Assembly: GCA_964030475.1 (NCBI GenBank)
Contig: CAXIPT010000003.1
Location: 7,888,453 to 7,952,452, forward strand
Direction of reading: 5' to 3'
DNA from: Tethya wilhelma
Lineage: Eukaryota; Porifera; Demospongiae; Tethyida; Tethyidae
DNA length: 64,000 bases
Positions within the stretch are counted from its first letter, which is position 1; each line of letters opens with the position of its first letter. Shown piece after piece: positions 23,328 through 35,300 of the stretch. Below the pieces are notes generated by a model. It had not been told where the DNA came from and did not search any database. It saw only the letters and a list, made by a program, of their open reading frames with translations. A program made the translations under genes and the position numbers.

Positions 23328-25833
23328 GTTGTTATTATTCATTGTTATGTTTCAGTATACCAGAGAGTTCTGATGAACTTCGTTACCTTAAAAGTATCCT
23401 GAGGGCAAAGCTTGCATTATTGAATGCTACAAGGATTGATTTAAGTGATGACACAAATGAAGAGGTTAAACATACACAAGAGCTGATCAGAAAAAATTTG
23501 AAAGAACTTAGCCATCTAATTCAAAATGCTGTGGATAAACTCCTACAAATGGAAGTCGAGTGTTTTTCACATGCTAACATATCAGTGTGCGGTGACATAA
23601 TTAGTGGCCACACAGCTTTTCGATTTCTGTTGCAAAATGTATCAAAGCAATTTTCCCAGCAGGAATACCTTGAATCTGTACTTGATAACAGAGATCAAAG
23701 TATCATAGTTTTAGACCAAAAACTACGGGAGACTGAGGCAAAAATTGAATCTTTGAATCAATTAGTAATTGCTGCTGAAAAGAAAGAAATTGGAGCAACT
23801 ATTGATGAAAGCACTGATCAAAACACAGTTATTACTAGTTGTCCTGAAGCAGGAAAAGTCCATTTCACATTCCATTCTCAGACTGCTGATATTAGTTCAG
23901 AATGTGCACGTGACAGTGATAGTCCAATTGTTCAAGACTACTGTGTTGATGACAGAATACCAGATAACGCTACAACACAGCAGCTGTGGAATTTGCGATC
24001 ATGCTCTGTAGACAACGAACTTAAGTCATTCCAATTGTATGATAACTTTACGACATTGATGAATTCTGCTCCTGCTAAACTTTCAGCTACAATACTCAAG
24101 GTAGATATTCACAGATCGTGGCTAAACCTTGCCATATTTGAAGACTCTGGTCATTTTACAATGGTAAGTATACACTCACTTCATTACATGCGAGCCCCAC
24201 ATTTGTGAGTAGGTCGGCTCTTCTGTTTTTTTCGTCGTCGTCGTATGCTCGATAATCAAGGACTTTGACCTTCAGCTTAGCCTATGTGCACGTGATCATC
24301 CACGTGGCAGCGCTGATTGAGTACGAGTGTTTGCCAGAGTGTTTGCTATGCTGAAAGCAGAGTGAAATGATCTACTGCTATATAGCTGCTACTCAGCGTT
24401 TTGTAAGTTTTATTTATGCTCAACCTGTGGATATATGAATATAGTCATATAGAGACGTTTGCTTCATTCAGTGGAGCGCTATGAATATTGCAAAATGAGC
24501 ATCAGTTAGCCTCAGTTAGCCTAGCTATTAACTTTGAAAGTATTATGTTTAATGGCAAGATATGACTGGCAGCCAGTTTACATGCAAATTAGTAGCAGCA
24601 TAGACTCTACCACTGATAAATTAATCGGAAAACTCACACACTCTGAAGGTTGCATGAACCGTTTTACATGTACCACTGCATGGTTGCTCATGAAAACACA
24701 CGGGTTACAGGTCTGGAGTCATCATGTAAGTTACCATGAGAGGCTATGACGTAGGATCAACTGTATAGCATTTGCTCCATCCATACCAATGTTGAACAAA
24801 GAAAAAGATACATATCTCAGGCTATGCACCCCATGGAAAACAAACACTAAGCATTATGGTGGGGGTGGTTTAGATGTATAACTGTTGCAAACTGCAATGC
24901 TGTTGACAGATACCATGCATGCAGTACTATAGCCTAAGACACATGAAATACACACTGTATTATAAGTCATAATGTCGCTCAGGCTCGCCCCTATCAATGT
25001 CATGCATTTTCGTAGTTATGTACTCATTATAGTAAGCAAACTATACTATAATATTATATGATTATTTTGAGTGTTGCTTGCTTTCATGACAGAAACATGG
25101 TAGAGGTGTAGTTTCACCAGGACCTTTGAAGCCAATAAGCTACTTTAAACAAGTAATTGAAAGTGGAAAGTATTTAATGCCTCAATACACATCATCATTT
25201 GTCCTTGCCACCAATGTGTCAGTATTTTTCCCTGGACTCGGTGCCTGGAATGATACGGATGATGATGATAATGTAAATGGAGTTGTACATATCCTAATGA
25301 AGTATGCATACTCTCCTAATCTAGCCGGTGGTTTTGGTCCATTCACATTTGTACCACCTGATGGTGTTTCAATTAAGCACAATTTTCGAGTTGAGAGAAA
25401 AAGTGGTGGTGTTCTCTTAACAATACCAGGAGCTCAAATTATTGGATATATTTCTGCTATTGTACCAAAGTTTCCTTCCAACCAGACTAAAATTCCTCCA
25501 CCAATAAACTGTACAATCCAGCCAGTAGATCATCATGGTCAGAGAAGAAAGAGATCAATTGGAGACAATGTACATAATAGTGCTCCAAACTTGAAGGAAC
25601 AGGCTACTTCACTTTTTAAAGAAACTTTTACAAGACTCAAAACTGCAAAGGAAACAGTAGAATCTGTTACCAAAGATGAAATCGAAACTAAAGAATCGTT
25701 TGAGAAACTCATGCAAGAATCTGATATAACAAAGCAACAAGTTGAAAAGTTTATCAACAAATTAAGTATGAAAGGAAATGTTAACACAACAGTGCTACCA
25801 GTAGTTCAAACAACAGTTAATGATCAAGTTTGA
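21369..25833 (+). CDS. Divergent secreted protein E of the B/D family (818 aa)
   Basis: Exons 21369-22276, 23356-24163 and 25093-25833 (2457 nt, in frame; intron phases 2 and 0, as in B). Signal peptide (SLATFFIICTVVPSFG). Homology to B and D is weaker but ordered: FNPGKPNRYSQPG, QFVIENGLPYVDKV, LPRYLLYDYYRSQY, then VHPFKLKPEKWFNVLRIK before the first intron. VDIHRSWLNLAIFED replaces the KRPWFKP block. It ends with LMPQYTSSFVLATNVSVFFPG and IPGAQIIGYISAIVPKFP. Exon 2 has gained many cysteines. A C-terminal extension of about 110 residues, absent in B and D, contains HGQRRKRSIGD, a furin-like dibasic site, followed by a long acidic/basic helical stretch that looks coiled-coil. No sushi partner gene is seen downstream. 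Function unknown. Confidence 0.82.
23290..23337. repeat. ATT microsatellite
   Basis: About 15 tandem TTA/ATT units just upstream of the exon 2 acceptor of gene E. They are likely length-variable. Confidence 0.9.
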
Positions 25834-26314
25834 TTTTGAGAAGGCCTGTAACTTTACCATGTGTGTATTATCATCACTTAGTGTATTAGCTAGTTATATA
25901 GAATCTATGCTTGTAAAGTTTTAAGTAATATTTTTGTTATACTGAATCAGTTTATTTTCTTGTGGATAATCTAATTATATAAGTGTGCCAAGTGAATGAG
26001 TTCTAGTAACAAAATTAATAGCATAGATACTCTGCCAACGATTAATTCAGAGAAGCGAGGCTATGTTTAGGAATTTTTGTGGAAGATGTGGTAGTGGTCT
26101 ACAGGTTACAAGTGTGCACTCTATACGTACGTAGTCCAAAATCTGTGCCCAAACTTACGACGATCTTTGCCTGCATGGAACCATACCTGATAATATCTAC
26201 GATGGAACGTGACCTTTGAAGGGCTTAGCGAGGAGTACTAGTGGCCCTAAAATACTACAGGAAGCCCAGGTGTATAGGAAGAGGAAGGAGCATTTCGTTG
26301 AAGTTGAGGTCGAG
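25834..26314. other. Intergenic region E to MAN2C1
   Basis: No gene recognised. The MAN2C1 reading frame is open upstream of its first ATG (26315) back to about 26216 but has no further ATG, so this part is probably 5' UTR and promoter. Confidence 0.5.
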
Positions 26315-29300
26315 ATGTCCCTAATAAGAACGGATAACTGTTTGGCTTGGAGTGAACCCGGTCACGTTGTCCAAAAACACTGGCGAGCTACTCAAGAGAG
26401 AGTAGAAAAGTTTATCTCAGACACTTACTTTGTTGATGTTAATCTGAGGGGAAGGTATTCTAGATATAAACATGTACTAAATGTTTGAGAATACAATCCA
26501 ATTTATTTTGTTGTTGTATAGGTTGTATCCAGAGCATGCTTCCATACAAAGCCTGAAGTGGTATAAAGCTAGTGGTCGTATTCCATATCATGATGCTGTG
26601 GAGGCACTGCAAAGTGCTAAGGAGTTCATAGGCCAACCAGTTAACATAGGACCAGCGTATGTGACAAATGTGTGTGTTCTGTACCTAAGGTTGATTTGTA
26701 ATTTGTGTGTTGTTATGTACTAATAGATGGACAACTCATTGGTTCAAATGTGACATGACTATACCAACAGACTGGGTTGGTAAACAAGTGCGTTTTCGAT
26801 GGGACTCAAACAGTGAAGCAATGGTCAGAGATATTTTCCTAGTGTATGATTATAGTATTTGTATTCTCACATGGTCTGGTTAATCGGACCTATAATCACA
26901 AACTAGAATGTTATTGAAAAGCTTATCAAGGTGATCGACTGTCACATGATAGAAATGTTTGGAGTACTTACTTACTGTATAGTTTTTTTACTGTAGGTAG
27001 TGGAATTTGGTATAATAATGCAATTTTTAATCATTTAACTCTCCTTAATTTAGATTTGGCAAGATGGTAAACCTGCACAAGTAAGAAAGTTTGTTGTGGT
27101 TGCAAGCCAATCACATTTTTTTTTCCACTAGGGTTTGACTGGAAGCAGTGATAAACATCAGCTTAGGACTGACTTTGTGCTCACTAAATGTGCTCAAGGT
27201 GGTGAAAGGTATGTATTAGTCGTCACCATTGTATGTAGTGAAATCTCCACATAAATCCCTGCCCTTTAAATCATACTACTGGATAACAGGCAAATTTCAT
27301 AAGCTTATTGCTATAAAGTTAGTTAGGATTGTCACAAATCATAAAGGTGTACAAATGTCAATTATAATTATTGGTCAGCATATACTGTACAGCGGGAAAT
27401 TTTTTGTGAAGTTCGCGGTTTGGCAGCTTTCCGCGAAAATTTTCTCCCACAAAATTTATAAGGTATGTGGTCGTCACATAATGTTGAGACGTAATCCACC
27501 CCGCGAATTTCTATTCAAGCCAAAAACGCAAAAATTTCCCCCCACGAAAATTTACCGCTATACAGTAATTTAGTTGCAATGGTACCTCTTTATAATGGAC
27601 ATATTGGGAGCAGAAGTTTTGTCCTTTATAGAGAAGTTGTCCTCTTCAAGAGGTCACAAATGGATTATCTACCAATCACTATTCAACACAATGAAGACAA
27701 CTTAATTCTGAGATAGAGTCAGTAGTAATATTGAAGAGGGGTTAGTAATACTCTATACTGATTTTCAATTTGTACTACGGGATTTGGCTGCTATATAAAG
27801 GTTGTCTACTCCGAGGGTCCGTGGTAAGAGGTTACCATCCCCAAAATATTAACAGTTAAAAGGTGGTGGTTGGTTACATGCACTTATAGCTGCATGCATT
27901 AATACTCTCATTGCAAAACTGAGTCTAATAGATGCTTGTTTATAGACTATCAGAAAGACAGACTACCGTAAATCGAGAAAATTTCGTGTTAAAATTTTTT
28001 CGTACGTTAAATTTTAGTGTTGAATAATTTTCGTAGTATTGCTGTGTTACGCAGCTATTTTGCAATTTTTCATGCGTTTAATTTTCATACTCTGCAGCGA
28101 CTACAAAAATTTATCAACTACGAAATTTTACGGTAGTTATTAATTCTTCTGTTTGTCTTGTCCGGCCACAACCACAAGACTGTCTATCGCAGAGAAACAA
28201 ATGCTGTACAAGGAGTATGCATCACAAAAGGTACTATCTGCTCTTGGCCAATATCTTGGCTGTCATAAAAATCCTAACATGATCAGTTTGACTGAATCCA
28301 GCCTAACTACAAAATTAATAATACCCACCATAAGTCAACTGCTCCTGCTTTTCAAAATTCTATCTTTGGTTAGTTTTAGCTGATTCGACCATTCCAACTA
28401 ATGCTGCCACCATTAGTGTATAATGCCTTGCTGGCATGATTTATTGTCCCATCAAATTCAATACTAGAAGCATCAGTATACAATAGTTCTGTTATAGCTA
28501 GGATTCATAATAGGTCAGAAGCTAATACTACCTAAGTTTTATCGAGATTTAATCTTTCATTATGCATGTCATGGACACATCCATAACATTAAACACAAAC
28601 TTTTTGCCTTGAGTAGTTGGAGATTTACTTCAGTTGACAAACAAGGTACAATGCTGTAGTTCTCCTTACTGTCACCCATGTGGCTGTCGTGGGTGGATCA
28701 GATAGCGTTGGTTACCTGGATAGTATGGATATAGCAGCCAGAAAATTGGGTAGCAGCTTAGCTTTCTTTTAAAACCAATTGTGCTTCTGTGATACTTTGT
28801 GAAGATACGTACTGAAGTATAGTATAATAGGACACTTATAATGTACAGGTTTGTTTTAGTAGGAGTCTGTTTTCGAATCTCATTGGACCCCAAAATCAAA
28901 CCATGAATAGTCTGAATATACCGTAGAACATACGAGTTTAGTCTATCAGTTTTCTATTGGTCATCAGGTTGTATCTGTTTTAAACACTAATTTTTATCCA
29001 GATTATATCTGGTATCAAGAGGACAATTATATTAATGACCTTGTGTGTTTGAGACATTTCTTCGAATCCTCCCACCCTGACCACACAGCTGATACATGAC
29101 AGCTGCCAGATTAGGCCAGTTTGGTCCCCAGAAAAACTACTCAGTCAGATCGCCAGTGTCACAGAAGTTGTATACCGCGTGTACAAATTTATTTGCGCAC
29201 GCATATAATTATGACACGGAGAATATCCAGACATTTACAGAAATATACGGACCTTCATTTAGGAGCTTGCTCAAAAATCGCTGTTTATCTTTCGTCCTTA

Positions 29301-32300
29301 GCTACTTACTGCACTTTTAACCAGCTAGTAACAAACTATAGATGTTATTTTATATTCAAGATTTGTTGCTGGTAGTACAGAGCATGAATAGAGAGAAAAA
29401 TTACAGAATTGAGAAATGGGTGGTACCACTGCTGTTCACCTTGGGTACACTTTTGTCCCGACAGTCACAGAGATTCCTTAGGGGCATATTTATGTTACCT
29501 ATCTATAGTACAACAACCACACACAAAACAGTTTGTGTCCAAATAAAACTGCAAGAATTATGGGGCCTTTCGTACAGGGTATGCAATACTTCAGAAAATC
29601 TTCACTCTTCAGTGGCAAACAAATCATCTGTATACCTACATACAAAGAAACAAACAATTGCACATACTTATTAACTATGGTTGAAACAGTATAGTCATGA
29701 TACAGTATTATGTCCTACGTGTGAGCAAATGATATACACTGGTTGGCTACTGATATTTAATGCAAGATGGAATTTTTTAGCTTTCTCCAAAATCACGGCA
29801 ATGACAAGTTACAGTTTAGTTATAGTGATTGTATTTGTCATTATGAGCTTGTGTGTGTCAAGGCTGATCATAATTGATATACTGATGAATCACCATCACT
29901 TACCTATAGATTACTGAGTCCATGGAGCCGAGTGCATACCAAATGTGTTCATAAAGTTTAAACTTGATCAACTGACAGGCTTATGATGTCTTGTAGGCTC
30001 GTAATGCTCATGTGTATCCATTTTCTCAAAAGTTGACAAGTTTCTGGGATAATCTGAATAATACCGTTCTTACTTCAGTCACTACATAGAATCATTTCTT
30101 TTCGAGGATTGACGACCACTTTAATGACTCGGATCATATTGATTTAAAGTTTATAGACTGTCATGGTGATGAAATACCTGTGTATATAATGTATCATGTA
30201 TAAAAAAAAGCATCTATGAAGGTTTTTATGAGCAAAATTACACAGTGGTATGTACAGATAGCAGGTATAGAATGGGTACATTTTTGTCCTGCATACTTTT
30301 ATGGCACTTTATGGACATTAAAACGTAGCTAATTAACTGACCTTCAAGCTGAGTGAAAACCAAGATTGTCCCGATAAAGTTTGGCTCAAAAATCAGATGA
30401 GTATGATGGGATGACAATCTTTCCGCCATTTTGTTCTCAAGTTTTTACAGCTTTTCAACGTTATCTTTGCGTGCAGACTTCTGTTGATGATGTTCTCAGA
30501 CTCAGAATTTATATTTCTTTTTACAAACGTCATTGCTGGCCCCTCTTGTTTCTTCGTGTGTCTGCACAAGGTCGCTTTCCAAACTGTGTAGCTACTACAC
30601 AAAAGCGGCCATTTTTCACTTCCAGACTTCCGGGAAGTGTAAATAAAAACCCGGAAATCGTGACACTGGCGATCTGACTGTACTGGTACTCATTCACTGC
30701 TGAATCGACTGGTGGGAAGGTGTTAGATGGTGACTCACAACCACTAAGGGGTGAACCCATGGTGGGCCTTGAACACTCAACCATAAGGTTGGGAGTCCAG
30801 AGCACTAAGCATTGTACCACACAACACTTGTGTAGGGGGAATATAACTTGGCAATTTCTGTGTAGGTTACTGAATAGGCAATTTTAATGTATTCATTTAT
30901 TTCCACGTTTATGGTGATGTGCCTTGCATATTTGCTATGGTTACAAACCTTGAAGGTTTTCTATGTTGATGATAATATTATATTGTGCATACCCAGAATT
31001 TCTGATTTTAAGCTATGGTGTATTTCCAGGTTTATGACATACATACACTGTATATGCTGTGATTGCAGGCTCTAGTGTGTGTAGTTTGCAAGACCCCTGT
31101 GTTTATCTTTTGTGTGCTGCTTATGATTTTCTACCTCTAGATACATACTCTATGTTGAAGTAGGTGCTAATGGAATGTTTGGAGCTGGAAATGGCTTGAT
31201 AAATCCTCCAGATGAGGGAAAATACTTCAAGTTAAGCCTGGTTGAAATGGCTATATTCAACCAGAGTGCTTATGATCTAATGATGGATATTCAAGTTCTT
31301 TACGATATTTCTAAAGTAATAACTTCCTATTATCATTCATATTATAGTATACATTGTGTATTTTCAATTGCAGCACCTTTCTGAGGATTCACCCAGGGCA
31401 TATGAAGCACTGTATGCAGCTAATGACATTGTTAATATATGTAACCCTCTGGACGAAGAAACTTTTCCAAGGTGCCTGAGAAATTTGTATTACCATAATA
31501 AGCCATGGTACTATTTACTAGTATTTACTTAATTATCAAGATAAAAAGAAAGCAAATACGTAAAACCATTGTGTTTGAACAATTAATATTGTAAATTATC
31601 ATACACAATAATATATGGTAGTATGTAGTAGGAATGGGTTAGCAATCCCCAATGCAATGTTTTGCTTGTAGAGAAAGATGGTGTAGATCTATGTAAGCAT
31701 TCAAACATGCTTAGATAATATCAAGTACACATGAACAGCTTTAGGGAGAGACAACACCAGTGAGAAGCTACAACAGTACCAAGTGGTTTGGTGTTACTCT
31801 TTACTGACATAGTTATTAGTGAAAAAAAAGAACTGAGTTTCGTTTAAGTTTTTTGACATCTTGGTAGCTGATATACCATGTCTACAAGAAAATACTATAT
31901 TTCAACGCTTTTTGTTTCCATAACCTAAGTATGTGAGTAATTGTTTTGATGAGCAGAAGCCAACTGACTACGAATTATTGCTGTTGAGGCCAAACGTATG
32001 ATATAGTGTTAATCTTAAGATTTGACCTTTCCTATTAATTATGATATTAATTTTGGTGGAGTGAGAGTTGCCTATCATGATATGTTAGTACATTATGCAC
32101 AGCCTCAATAATGACAAGTTTAACATCATTAAGAATTATCGTTGTCAGTGTGCTCTGGTCTTTCTATCAGCAAAATTATCCAATAATTATGTACTTATTA
32201 GCCCTCTGCTCTCAGTTCTGTTTAAGTATTTCTTTTTTACTTGATTATAGGTGTCGTGAAGTAGCAGCAAAGTTTTTTTCAGAAAAAAATGGAGAAGCAC

Positions 32301-35300
32301 AACACATCATTCATGCCATGGGTCACTGTCATATTGATTCAGGTTAATCCTTAAAAGTCTTCATGTGGTAACTTCAAGACAGCTTTAGTTATAAATTTCT
32401 TCTTTCCATTAGCTTGGTTGTGGCCATACGAAGAAACTATTAGGAAATGTGGTCGGAGTTGGGCTTCAATGGTTCGCCTCATGGATGAATATCCTGAGTT
32501 CACATTTGTCTGCTCACAAGTGAGATTGAATATTTATTGTATCAGTGCGCAATCATAGATAATATAATATCTATGGTCCAATCCAGGCACAGCAGTTAGA
32601 GTGGGTAAAGGATAAATATCCCTCCCTGTATACAAAGATCAAGTCAAAAGCTCTTAGTGGACAGTTTATTCCTGTTGGTGGAACCTGGATAGAAATGGTA
32701 CATTGTTGACTAGTCACATAGTACTTCTTTTTCAAACTCTAGCAAGGTCATTATGACAATTTCCGCATTAGTTTGTGGTTCCTCCCTCCACCTTTCCCTG
32801 TTATGAGATTTGTAACTTCTGCATAGTAACAACACCAACACTAGCTTGCACAAATGAATAATAGTAGCACTTATAGTTGTGAAGTGATGCTATCACTTCC
32901 CTCTCGTAATATTGTTTTAGGTCATAGGAAATAGGAATGAAGCATCATATGACTTTCTAATCACATACAAGATACTCTATGTATTTTCTGATACAAGTCA
33001 ATTGTAGCATGAAGTGTTTGAACTGTTTCTGTCGAGTTGCAATTAATTGTTAATGAACATCCTCAGATTTGTGTATAAAAGGTCATGATGATAATTAGTG
33101 CTGTTTTTAAAATTAGGATGGTAACATACCAAGTGGTGAATCATTTGTGAGGCAGTTTTTAATTGGACAGAAATTCTTCAAGCAAGAGTTTGGATCTTAT
33201 TGTGCAGAGGTTAGATGTGTTGAAGTTAATTTTGATCTTTCAGTTCATACATGTTTGGTGACCACTGAATTTTCCAGTTCTGGCTCCCAGATACATTTGG
33301 TTACTCAGCTCAACTTCCTCAAATTATGAATGGTGCTGGTATCAAGTATTTTCTCACACAAAAACTTAGCTGGAACCTGACTAATACATTCCCGGTGAGT
33401 TATGCAGTTTGATAGCAAGACATACATGCATAATATTGTCTGTGTGCATGCATTCACAACAGCACAACACTTTCATTTGGGAAGGCATCGATGGCTCAAA
33501 GTAAGTATACTTTTGATTGGATATGCCATGTTTTTCATTACTGAGTAAACTAGTAGTACACTGAGTGCAGGGAAATTGCCTCACGCATATAATATAAGCA
33601 TTCCCTTGAATAGCAGTATTGTTAGCAGCTCAGTAGCACTAAGCTTTATCTAGAATCATTGAATCTCTCTTATTTTCATCTGCGGAACCTTTGTTTTCCC
33701 GCTACAGGACTATGGAATGCTAATAGAATGTTAATTAACTTTTTGGGCTTGCTTTATTCCTTACTGAGAGCCCAAATGGAAAAAAACAGAGTGGCCTCTA
33801 ACTAAAGCAAGGGTGCTGAGTTTGAACATCATGCTTACAATCTTCAAAAATCCTCCTGTATGCCAATCCGCAATTTCTAATTAGCGACCTCATTACCAAA
33901 AGGTCAAGCATGTCATCCCTTCTCTGCACATGTTCAGTGACATTGATTTGTAAAGGTCATCAAATTCACATGCATAATCGGAACAAGTTTTGCTAAATTG
34001 GCACTATTTTCATCCGTTGTTATGACGCTTAATTTTATGCTCTTTCTTTGTTAGATGTTTGGCTCATTTCCCACCTGCTGACACCTATGAATCTCGAGCT
34101 AATGTTGAAGATGTAAGTCAACCAGCTGTATTTACATGTATTAAGATCAATAAAGCAGTTTATACGTGTGCATAAATGCTATTGTCTATGTCTTATGTTT
34201 CTGTTTAACATGGAATATAAGTATTCCATGCGTTGCCTTCCAAGTATGATTTACTTTATATTGTTAAAATAGTTTGCTTTGAATTTTTGTACCGTAACTT
34301 CCGCACACTTTTTTTTGCAAGCAGTTGTTATGGGTTAAATCCGTGACATTTGTAAAAAAAAAAAAAATTATATCTATGAAAATGTCACAATTTATGGTGT
34401 AATGGTATTATGCTGTTGATACTGTTGCCTTTGTTACATTTGTGGAATAAGTACTTTATTAAACTACCTCAGGTTGTCAAAACAGTTAAAAAGTGCAAAG
34501 ACAAAGGAAGAAGTCGTCACAGTATTTTGTTATACGGGCACGGAGATGGTGGTGGAGGACCAACGTAAGTAGTTGCCTTTAGTTTTTACTGTCAAATCAA
34601 AGAATATTCATAACTCTTTGACTTCTTAATCAAACTTTCTAATACCTGGGCTCTCTCATTCTCAGGCTTTATCTGTCTCTCAAATAAGAGCTATCGGGAT
34701 GTCATTTTGATATTTTGCCAATTTACACAATGCACAAACAGTCTAATGATACTTGTACCATAGTTAAGGTCATACTTCAAAGGTACCACCCAAGTTTACA
34801 TATCTCTTGTACACTGGCTAACCAGAGGAGGCTCGACACGGTTGACCTTTGCTTGACCTTTTGTAATTAAAGTCCTCCACGTGCACGTGTAATGTATTGA
34901 ACACATGGAGGACATGGAGGACTTTAATTGCAAAAGGTCAAGCAAAGGTTAACCGTGTCGAACCTCCTCTGCTGGGTAACCATCGGTAGTAACTCTACAA
35001 GTAGTAAAAAAATTTTTAAAAAAAGCAGTGTAGGAATGGGCAGTGCTATAAAAAGTATTGGAACAAGGAATGGTCTCAATTTCAGCACATGACAACTTCA
35101 TTTTCATTTTTGATCCCTCATAGCTAATTGTCGTGGTTCACAAAGAATACCGTATAGCGGGAAATTTTCGTGGGGGAAAATTTTTGCGTTTTCGTCTTTA
35201 ATAGAAATTCGCGGGGAAAATTTTCGTGGATTGCGTCTCAACTATACGTGACGACCACATACGTTACAAATTTCGTGGGGGAAAATTTTTTGCGAAAAGC

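Noticed and set aside
23290..23337. Regular tandem repeat as a CRISPR-like or regulatory array
   Set aside because: It is a plain ATT microsatellite without spacers. The GACAGACA run at 36121 is likewise simple sequence.
10931..25833. Naming B, D and E as MACPF, toxin or aggregation-factor proteins
   Set aside because: The Gly-rich segment invites such names, but no signature of those families is visible and no search could be run.
29881..29900. Second hammerhead from CTGATGA
   Set aside because: There is no GAAA core or matching stem within a suitable distance. The same holds for CTGATGA at 63970.
28136..30100. Decayed transposase gene in MAN2C1 intron 5
   Set aside because: Open frames of 60-110 codons exist, but no catalytic motif or terminal repeat could be identified.
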